NCBI RefSeq assembly: GCF_018449725.1
Contig: NZ_JAAVVC010000021.1
Coordinates: forward strand, 62,001-126,000
Direction: 5' to 3'
Source of the DNA: Pseudomonas sp. dw_612
GTDB lineage: Bacteria; Pseudomonadota; Gammaproteobacteria; Pseudomonadales; Pseudomonadaceae
DNA: 64,000 nt
Shown: piece after piece, positions 58,215 to 64,000 of the stretch
Layout of the letters: each line of letters begins with the position of its first letter
Numbering within the stretch: position 1 is the first letter of the stretch
Translations under genes and position numbers: made by a program
The notes under the pieces: model-generated
What the model saw: only the letters and a program-made list of their open reading frames with translations
Told to the model about the DNA's origin: nothing
The model's database searches: none

Positions 58215-59123
58215 ATGCAAAAGATGGGCTTGCTGGAACTCAATGCCGTGGTCGCCGTTTCAACCCACCGCAGTTTCCGTCGCGCGGCGGATGAACTGGG
58301 CATGTCGCCCTCGGCCATGAGCCATGCCATCGCCGCGCTGGAGCAACGCATGGGCGTGCGGCTGTTCAATCGCACCACCCGCAGCGTGTCGTTGTCGGAG
58401 GCTGGCGAGCAGTTTCTGGCTCGGGTACAGCCGGCGTTGCATGAGATTTCGGTGGCGATGGAAGCGGTGAACCAGTTTCGCGACACCCCCAGCGGCACCC
58501 TGCGGATCAACGCCACCGAAGCCGCGGTGCAGATGATCATGACCCCGGTGGTGGTGGAATTCCTCAAACGTTACCCGGACATGCGCCTGGACATCGTCAC
58601 CGACACCGCGCTGGTGGACATCGTCGCCGACGGTTTCGATGCCGGTATCCGCCTGGCCGACAGCGTGCCGCTGGACATGATCGCCGTGCCTTGCAGTCCA
58701 CCGCTGCAATTTGCGGTGGTCGGTTCGCCGGAGTATTTCGCCCGCCATGGTAAACCGCGCTCACCGGCCGACCTGGCCAAGCACAGCTGCATTCGCACGC
58801 GGTTTGCCAGCGGCGCGCTGTACCGTTGGGAATTCGAGAAGCGCGGGCATCAACAGATCATCGACGTCAACGGCCCGCTGACCCTCGACAGCCATCAACT
58901 GATCGTCGACGCCGCGCTGCAAGGCGTTGGTCTGGCCTGTACCAGCGAACATTCGATTGCCGGGCATCTGGCTGCCGGTCGGCTAATCCGGGTGCTGCAA
59001 GACTGGCTGCCGCCCTACCCCGGCCTGTGCCTGTATTACCCGGCCAATCGACACGTGCCCGCCGGTTTGCGCGCGTTTATTGACCTGGTTCGTGAGGTTT
59101 ACGGAAGAAAAACCGCCGAATGA
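58215..59123 (+). CDS. LysR-type transcriptional regulator
   Basis: A 302-aa protein. The HTH lies at residues about 20-39 (SFRRAADELGMSPSAMSHAI) and the substrate domain has VGSPEYFARHGKPRSPADLA, typical of the CrgA-like branch. AGGAAACAGC precedes the ATG. Likely acts on the divergent SDR gene. Effector unknown. Confidence 0.93.
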   Translation: MQKMGLLELNAVVAVSTHRSFRRAADELGMSPSAMSHAIAALEQRMGVRLFNRTTRSVSLSEAGEQFLARVQPALHEISVAMEAVNQFRDTPSGTLRINATEAAVQMIMTPVVVEFLKRYPDMRLDIVTDTALVDIVADGFDAGIRLADSVPLDMIAVPCSPPLQFAVVGSPEYFARHGKPRSPADLAKHSCIRTRFASGALYRWEFEKRGHQQIIDVNGPLTLDSHQLIVDAALQGVGLACTSEHSIAGHLAAGRLIRVLQDWLPPYPGLCLYYPANRHVPAGLRAFIDLVREVYGRKTAE

Positions 59124-59216
59124 CGTTTTTTGCGCGTTATCTGCCGCTTTCTGCCTTGCCCTGAACGCTTGCGTCTACGATTCTTCAAGAACAACGACAA
59201 CACCAGAGAAGCCGCC

Positions 59217-59657
59217 ATGAAAACCGTCGCCCAACTGCTCAAGTTAAAGGCCAACGAAAACCAGGAAGTCCATACCATCGCGCCCCATCAAATGGTGCTG
59301 GAAGCGCTGATGGTGATGGCCGCGAAAAACGTCGGTGCGCTGCCGGTGCTGGCAAATGGCGAAGTCGTGGGCATCATCAGCGAGCGTGATTACGCTCGCA
59401 AACTGGTGCTCAAGGGGCGTTCCTCGGTCGGCACGCCGGTCAGCGAAATCATGGTGTCGCCGGTGATCACCGTGGACACCCACCAAACCGTCGAAACTTG
59501 CATGGGCATCATGTCCGAAAAACGCCTGCGCCATTTGCCCGTGGTGGAAAACGGCCAGTTGATCGGCTTGCTGTCGATCGGCGACCTGGTCAAGGAAGCG
59601 ATTGCCGAACAGGCGGAATTGATTCGGCAGCTGGAGCAGTACATTCGCGGGGAATAA
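59217..59657 (+). CDS. CBS-domain protein
   Basis: A 146-aa protein consisting of two CBS domains (QMVLEALMVMAAKNVGALPV with GIISERDYARK; VETCMGIMSEKRLRHLPVVE with GLLSIGDLVKEAI). Such stand-alone pairs bind adenosyl ligands and regulate partner proteins. The partner is unknown. The start at 59217 begins the usual MKTVAQLL. Confidence 0.92.
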   Translation: MKTVAQLLKLKANENQEVHTIAPHQMVLEALMVMAAKNVGALPVLANGEVVGIISERDYARKLVLKGRSSVGTPVSEIMVSPVITVDTHQTVETCMGIMSEKRLRHLPVVENGQLIGLLSIGDLVKEAIAEQAELIRQLEQYIRGE

Positions 59658-59681
59658 TCCCCCTACACACCACAATTCCCC

Positions 59682-59785
59682 TGTGGGAGTGGCGGTGCGA
59701 CGATTCGACTTGCTCGCGAAAGCGGTGTGTCAGTCGCCACATGGATTGACTGACACACCGCATTCGCGAGCAAGCCCGCTCCCAC
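59682..59785. repeat. REPIN copy 14, interrupted left arm
   Basis: The left arm TGTGGGAG is followed by about 19 foreign bases (TGGCGGTGCGACGATTCGA) before CTTGCTCGCGAAAGCG, while the right arm GCGAGCAAGCCCGCTCCCAC is normal, so this copy is mutated. Confidence 0.85.
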
Positions 59786-59804
59786 CTTGGGTTTGTGGCG
59801 TTCT

Positions 59805-60428
59805 TCAGGTTGGCCAATGCCTGGCAAACACCGGCGCCAATGTCGGATGCCGGTCGATGCGCGTCAGCCACGCATAAAACCCGGGCCGGGCGTTGCGCAA
59901 ATATTCGCGGCTGCCGGCCCAGCGCGACACCACCGCCGCCAGCACATCCAGCGCTCCCGGTGTTTCTTCGCCCAGGTACAGCTCACCGGAAAACTGATCG
60001 GCAAACACTTCCCAACTCCTGTGCAAGCGTTTGCGGGCGCCGGCCATGAGGTTTTTCCTGGACGCCTCATCCGCCTCGGCCAACCAGCGCTCGGGGTAGT
60101 CGATGACGCCGATGGCCGAATAACAATTGCAGACGATGTAGACCAGGCCGCGAATCGCTTGATCACGCTCGCCAGCGTCTTTGGGCAGCAGTTTCGACTT
60201 GGGAAACGTCAGTCCCAAGTGAATCAGGATCGCCGCGCTCTCGGTGAGAATGCTGCCATCGGGCAGTTCCAGCGTCGGAATCTGTTTGAGCGGGTTGAGC
60301 TTTTCCAGCGCGTGAGCCGCCTCGGTCGACGCAGCAACATCAATAAAACGATAAGGAATCTCACAGAGCTCAAGGGCCGCTTCGATCGCCGCCGCGCCGG
60401 AATTCTGGTGTCCGTAAAGCTGATACAT
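59805..60428 (-). CDS. Glutathione S-transferase family protein
   Basis: A 207-aa protein. The thioredoxin-like N-domain has MYQLYGHQNSGAAAIEAALE, the cis-Pro in KQIPTLELPDG and LTESAAILIHLG. The helical C-domain follows. Probable glutathione binding; catalytic Tyr/Ser uncertain. The start at 60428 follows GGGAGG. Confidence 0.88.
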   Translation of the reverse strand: MYQLYGHQNSGAAAIEAALELCEIPYRFIDVAASTEAAHALEKLNPLKQIPTLELPDGSILTESAAILIHLGLTFPKSKLLPKDAGERDQAIRGLVYIVCNCYSAIGVIDYPERWLAEADEASRKNLMAGARKRLHRSWEVFADQFSGELYLGEETPGALDVLAAVVSRWAGSREYLRNARPGFYAWLTRIDRHPTLAPVFARHWPT

Positions 60429-60575
60429 GTCGCGCCCTCCCGGCGAACAAACAGTCAGTCGGTAGACGGCTGGCCACGGGAGCATGTTCCCTGCCATTTG
60501 GCCGATTGATGCAGGTAAGATGCGCCATCCCGGGGCGCACTGCTGGCGCCCCACTGCACACATCAAGGAATGAAC

Positions 60576-61370
60576 ATGCGCCAACCGGATGGCAAACCTG
60601 CCGCAATGCCACGCGTCTATTGGTTTTTACTGGCCTGCCTGGCCCTGAGCGGCTGCTCGCCGAGCGAACGGTCGTCATCGGCCAGTCTAGCCGGTGAACA
60701 AGGACGTGGCGGTGCCATGCTCGCTTATGAGCATGATGTTCAGTTGATGCTGCCACAAGCGCAAATCGTGCCGCGCCTGCAGGCCACCCGCGAGGCCTGC
60801 GAAACCGCGCGTTTCGGCGCCTGCAATGTGTTGCGCATCGAACAAGGCGCCGGCCGGGCCGAAATCACCTTGCGCATCGCTCCCGCCGGTGTTGAACCGT
60901 TGGTCGCCATGGCCGCCGAGGGCGGTGAGATGGGTCAGCGCATCACCACCGCCGAAGACCTCGCCGATGCCGTGGACGACACCCGCCGCCGTCAGGAACG
61001 CCTCAAGGCCCAGCAGCAGCGGCTGGACGAACTGGCGAGCCGCCGTGATATCAGCGTCACCGACCTGATCGCCCTGAGTAAAGAACAGGCCGCCATCGAG
61101 AACGAACTGCAAGCCCTGGCCCAAGTCGCCGCCGGCCATCAGCGCCGACTCGATACCAATCGGATCACGCTGTCGTTCCAGCCGACCGGCGCCAGTAGCC
61201 GCTCGTCGCACCTGAGCCAGGCGTTCAGCAACCTGCTGGACAACCTGGCCGATGGCGCCGTCGATGCCCTGGAGAAAGGCAGTTACGCGCTGCCGTTCCT
61301 GATCCTGGCCTTCCCGCTGTTGATGTTGTGGGTCTGGTTGTGGCGCAAGTTTGTGCGTCGTCGCGTGTGA
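60576..61370 (+). CDS. DUF4349 lipoprotein with C-terminal membrane segment
   Basis: A 264-aa protein. Lipobox LALSGC, then a DUF4349 body with a long coiled coil (DDTRRRQERLKAQQQRLDEL) and the family's periplasmic strand segment DTNRITLSFQPTG. A hydrophobic helix (LPFLILAFPLLMLWVWLW) and a basic end anchor it in the membrane. The ATG at 60576 has AAGGA seven bases before; an ATG two codons earlier directly abuts it. Confidence 0.88.
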   Translation: MRQPDGKPAAMPRVYWFLLACLALSGCSPSERSSSASLAGEQGRGGAMLAYEHDVQLMLPQAQIVPRLQATREACETARFGACNVLRIEQGAGRAEITLRIAPAGVEPLVAMAAEGGEMGQRITTAEDLADAVDDTRRRQERLKAQQQRLDELASRRDISVTDLIALSKEQAAIENELQALAQVAAGHQRRLDTNRITLSFQPTGASSRSSHLSQAFSNLLDNLADGAVDALEKGSYALPFLILAFPLLMLWVWLWRKFVRRRV

Positions 61371-61416
61371 TCGTCTACCCCCAGAAAAAACACAAACCCT
61401 GTGGCGGGGGCGCTTT

Positions 61417-61551
61417 TTGTGGCGAGGGGCTTGCCCTTGTCCGGCTGCGCAGCAGTCGTAACCATCGCACGCGGTGTACCTGAAACACGGCGATTGCAGA
61501 TTTTGGGGGACGCTTTGCGATCCAGCGAGGGCAAGCCCCCCTCGCCACAAA
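61417..61551. repeat. Inverted repeat of the TTTGTGGCGAGGGGCTTGCC type
   Basis: Left arm TTGTGGCGAGGGGCTTGCCC and right arm GGGCAAGCCCCCCTCGCCAC are complementary, with about 90 bases between that contain GGCTGCGCAGCAGTCG. Related to the hairpins at 43342-43416. Confidence 0.82.
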
Positions 61552-62673
61552 AGCCCGTTCGCCACGAGGTCGGTGCAGACCCTCGTAGAAAAATTCTCCG
61601 CTTTGTATCCACTTTGGCACGCCTTTTCCATGCACCCGCAACTTGCGAAACTCTAACCTCGCAAAACAGCGCTTACGGTGCCCACCCCGCACCAAGAGCA
61701 ATCATTGAACGCTATCCGCGTTCTTGTAAGGTGCGACACCGAATCAAAAGTTCGTGTGTCCAGGCTGGCAATAAGGAAATCACAGCGTGAATCTTCGACC
61801 GTTATCAAGGCCTGTTCTGGCCAACGACTCTCCCCTTGTGACCTACATCCCCGCTGACACCCTGCTCGAATACTTTATTACCTGAACCAGGTGACTGCGC
61901 GCCTTGTTTGGCAATAAAGCTTGCCGACAGCGCGTACTATTTATTTTTTAAATACAACAGCCGATACAGTTTCCTGATCGAGAATTTTCTGTCACGACAA
62001 CTAGGCATCCCCCTACAACAACTAAGCGTCACCCTTTTACGTACAGTCTTTGTACTCGATAGTGAGTTTTGTATAGCGCACCAAAAGTGTTCCAGGCGAC
62101 TTAATCACGCTTGTCGTCGTCTGCTGGTTTTATTTGCATTACAACAAGGAAAAGCTCCTTTGACCCAATAAACACTGACTCGCACCAAATCAACCCGTCG
62201 CGCACCAATGCGTGCACCGGCGTACTGGCCAACAGCCGCTCTATTTCGCTGATTAGCGCGATATAGCGACCGGCAGGACTCGCCCCTGAAAAAGCACGGC
62301 ATTCAGGGGTGAATGGCCGGTCTTTGCCGGTAATAAGCGTGGCCCCTCTGCAAACTTATATAAATGCGACACGGGTAACGTTGTTGAATTAATCGGCCCA
62401 CCCGCCAGCACTATCTGGCACAACGGTTGCTATGTACCCAACATGAGTCACCGTCGTACATCGGCCTGTCTCACCCACACTGGATAATCAGGGAATCGTT
62501 AATGAACACACGATGTCGGTAGCACCACACCAGAACCTTGCATGAGCCACTTCAATAGATAGTTTAACTATCGGCTTCTGCACACCCTTGAAAAAGTTGA
62601 AACACACCACTCGAACATTGCACCCATGTTCGGACGGCACCTTATTGCCCTTCATCTAGCCGAGGGAGCTTTA
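61552..62673. other. 1.1-kb stretch without a supported gene, before tonB
   Basis: Noticeably richer in A/T than the flanks. An 87-codon frame at 61908-62171 has no ribosome site or recognisable protein and is not called. Structures present are a nested hairpin at 62268-62322 (GACCGGC / GCCGGTC outside, CCCCTGAA / TTCAGGGG inside) and a perfect palindrome GATAGTTTAACTATC at 62558-62572. Confidence 0.55.
62558..62572. promoter_or_regulatory. Palindromic operator candidate upstream of tonB
   Basis: GATAGTTTAACTATC, 7-bp perfect arms around a central T, about 100 bases before the tonB ATG. Its regulator is unknown; it is not the standard Fur box sequence. Confidence 0.5.
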
Positions 62674-63492
62674 ATGAACGACGCGGTAAAGCACAGAGCC
62701 CTGCCGGGACCGTTACGGGATGATCCGACCCTGCCGGTAGCGGGCAGTCATCCCTATAAAAGCAACACGTCGAAACCCGCTGGGTTGAGCAAGCAACAGG
62801 TGCTGTTGCTGGTAGCGGTGTCGGCATTGATACACGGCGGCGCCTGGTGGTTTTTCCAGCACGCCAAGGCCGAACCGCTGCCGACACCACCCGAAATCCC
62901 GGAAATGACCGTCGAGCTGACCAGCCCGACGCCTCCCGCGCCACCGACTCCAGAACCACCGCCACCCCCGCCGCCTCCACCGGAACCCGAGCAGCCCGTA
63001 GAGGACGAGGACGCGGTCAAGCCGCCGCCCAAACCGGTGGAAAAACCCAAGCCGATAGAGAAGCCGAAACCGGTGGAAAAACCCAAGCCGGTGAAGAAGG
63101 TCGAGCCACCCAAAGCCCCGCCGGCCCCACCTCAACCGGCAGCCCCCGCAGCGCCGTCAACGCCAAGCGCGCCACCGGCACCGGCAGCCGCGCCTGGCCC
63201 GGTGAAAGAGTCAGCGGCGGTTTCCGGACTGGCCAGCCTCGGTAACCCGCCGCCGGAATACCCGTCTCTGGCCTTGCGCCGTAGCTGGGAAGGCACCGTG
63301 ACTCTGCGTATTCAAGTGTTGGCCAGCGGTCGTGCCGGTGAGGTGACAGTGACCAAATCCAGCGGCAAACCACAACTGGATGAGGCAGCGGTCGCGGCGG
63401 TGAAAGCCTGGAAGTTCATTCCGGCCAAACGCGGCGACACCCCCATCGACGGATTCGCCACCCAAACCATCGACTTCAAGTTGCCGCAATAA
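62674..63492 (+). CDS. tonB: TonB energy-transducing protein
   Basis: A 272-aa protein. One membrane segment (about 42-61, VLLLVAVSALIHGGAWWFFQ) and a long Pro-rich spacer with PPPPPEP and repeated KPKPVEKP/KPIEKP units. The C-terminal TonB domain has YPSLALRRSWEGTVTLRIQV and AVAAVKAWKFIPAKRGDTPI. It transmits proton-motive energy to outer-membrane receptors for siderophores and similar ligands. GAGGGAGC precedes the ATG. exbB follows 38 bases later, so this is a tonB-exbB(-exbD) set. Confidence 0.95.
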   Translation: MNDAVKHRALPGPLRDDPTLPVAGSHPYKSNTSKPAGLSKQQVLLLVAVSALIHGGAWWFFQHAKAEPLPTPPEIPEMTVELTSPTPPAPPTPEPPPPPPPPPEPEQPVEDEDAVKPPPKPVEKPKPIEKPKPVEKPKPVKKVEPPKAPPAPPQPAAPAAPSTPSAPPAPAAAPGPVKESAAVSGLASLGNPPPEYPSLALRRSWEGTVTLRIQVLASGRAGEVTVTKSSGKPQLDEAAVAAVKAWKFIPAKRGDTPIDGFATQTIDFKLPQ

Positions 63493-63530
63493 CTGAACTC
63501 AAAACCGATTAATGCAAGCGAGGTGTAGCC

Positions 63531-64000
63531 ATGAACGATTCACTCTCTTCGATGATTGTCCCGGGCGTGCTCTGGGGCCTGGTGCTGTTTTCCGTGGTCA
63601 GTTGGGCGATTTTGCTGGTCAAGTCCGCCCAGTACCTGCGCCAGAAATCCCAGAACAAACAGTTCAGCAAAGCCTTCTGGGGCGCGCCGGATCTGCTTAC
63701 CGCCGCCGAGCACGCCAGTCAATATCCGGGCTCACTGGCGCGGATCGCCAGCAGCGGTTTCGAAGCCTTGCTGGTGGATGAATCGCCTCGCACCACCCAG
63801 CAACTGGCCCACACCATCAACCGCTCGGATCGACTGGAACGCAACCTGCGTCAGCAAATCCAGAAGGAGCGTCGCTCCCTGGAAAACGGTCAGGCGATCC
63901 TCGCCAGCATCGGCAGCACCGCGCCGTTCATTGGCCTGTTCGGCACCGTATGGGGAATCATGGAAGCCCTGCAAAGCATCGGCGCCAGCGGCTCGGCCAG
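63531..64000 (+). CDS. exbB: ExbB biopolymer transport protein (start only)
   Basis: Runs off the right edge after about 156 codons. MNDSLSSMIVPGVLWGLVLF is the first membrane segment and SWAILLVKSAQYLRQ follows. The MotA/TolQ/ExbB signature GSTAPFIGLFGTVWGIMEAL is present near the end. It forms the proton channel that energises TonB, with ExbD expected downstream. GAGGTGTAGCC precedes the ATG. Confidence 0.93.
   Translation, partial: MNDSLSSMIVPGVLWGLVLFSVVSWAILLVKSAQYLRQKSQNKQFSKAFWGAPDLLTAAEHASQYPGSLARIASSGFEALLVDESPRTTQQLAHTINRSDRLERNLRQQIQKERRSLENGQAILASIGSTAPFIGLFGTVWGIMEALQSIGASGSA

Noticed and set aside
61908..62171. 87-codon frame in the pre-tonB gap
   Set aside because: No ribosome site, no recognisable domain, and located in an A/T-richer stretch where chance frames are common.

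Overview
The window looks like the chromosome of a fluorescent Pseudomonas (P. fluorescens group). The evidence is the housekeeping gene content (folD beside Arg/His/Leu tRNA genes, pbpG, nhaR, sstT, polB, ampR-ampC, bphO-bphP, a tonB/exbB pair), the GC-rich third codon positions, and many REPIN-type repeats whose arms read GGGAGCGGGCTTGCTCGCG.

Positions 1 to about 16966 are the early, integrase-proximal part of a lambdoid prophage. It is a mirror image of lambda. A CI-type S24 repressor (2525..3253) is transcribed rightward and is followed by a lipoprotein gene in the rex position. A Cro/YdaS-like gene opens a leftward operon with two small proteins, an O-like replication protein that carries iterons inside its coding sequence, a DnaC-like loader and the start of a further gene. 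The rightward early operon starts at a well-formed promoter (3872-3900) overlapped by operators of the same ATAAGC-N2-GCTTAT family as those between cI and cro. It runs through a leader with a boxA-like element and a GNRA-loop hairpin, and then through some thirty small genes. These include a pentapeptide-repeat protein, a coiled-coil/annealase/YqaJ exonuclease recombination set, a cytosine methyltransferase, a ribosome-modulation-factor-like protein, an AlpA-type excisionase and a tyrosine integrase. The integrase abuts the 3' end of tRNA-Leu, the likely attachment site. Structural and lysis genes must lie left of the window.

Positions 16967-64000 are core or accessory host chromosome in short, mostly monocistronic units. 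In order: tRNAs (Leu, His, Arg, minus strand) and folD; a methanethiol methyltransferase-like membrane protein; pbpG; two small acidic disordered proteins; a degenerate C39-like lipoprotein; a TerC protein; nhaR and a convergent MFS exporter; sstT; DUF1993, YceH and a shikimate-dehydrogenase-like gene; an AI-2E-type permease; the U32 tRNA-hydroxylation protein; a LysR/EamA divergent pair; a D-glucarate utilisation cluster (FCD regulator, gudP, gudD); ampR-ampC; an MFS transporter and an SDR; a VOC protein; the bacteriophytochrome/heme oxygenase operon; a TSUP permease; a secreted aldose epimerase; an aldo/keto reductase; DUF1810 and DNA polymerase II; an SDR/LysR divergent pair; CBS, GST and DUF4349 proteins; and, after a 1.3-kb gene-free stretch, tonB and the start of exbB.

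Intergenic space is rich in repeats: about fourteen REPIN copies including a 269-bp tandem duplication (52.1-52.7 kb), three copies of a GTAGGAGCTGCCGAAG inverted repeat, long palindromes at 35.4, 48.8 and 61.4 kb, and a five-unit ~114-bp tandem array bounded by inverted repeats (56.5-57.15 kb). No computation was run. Family calls rest on recognised motifs and on neighbouring genes.
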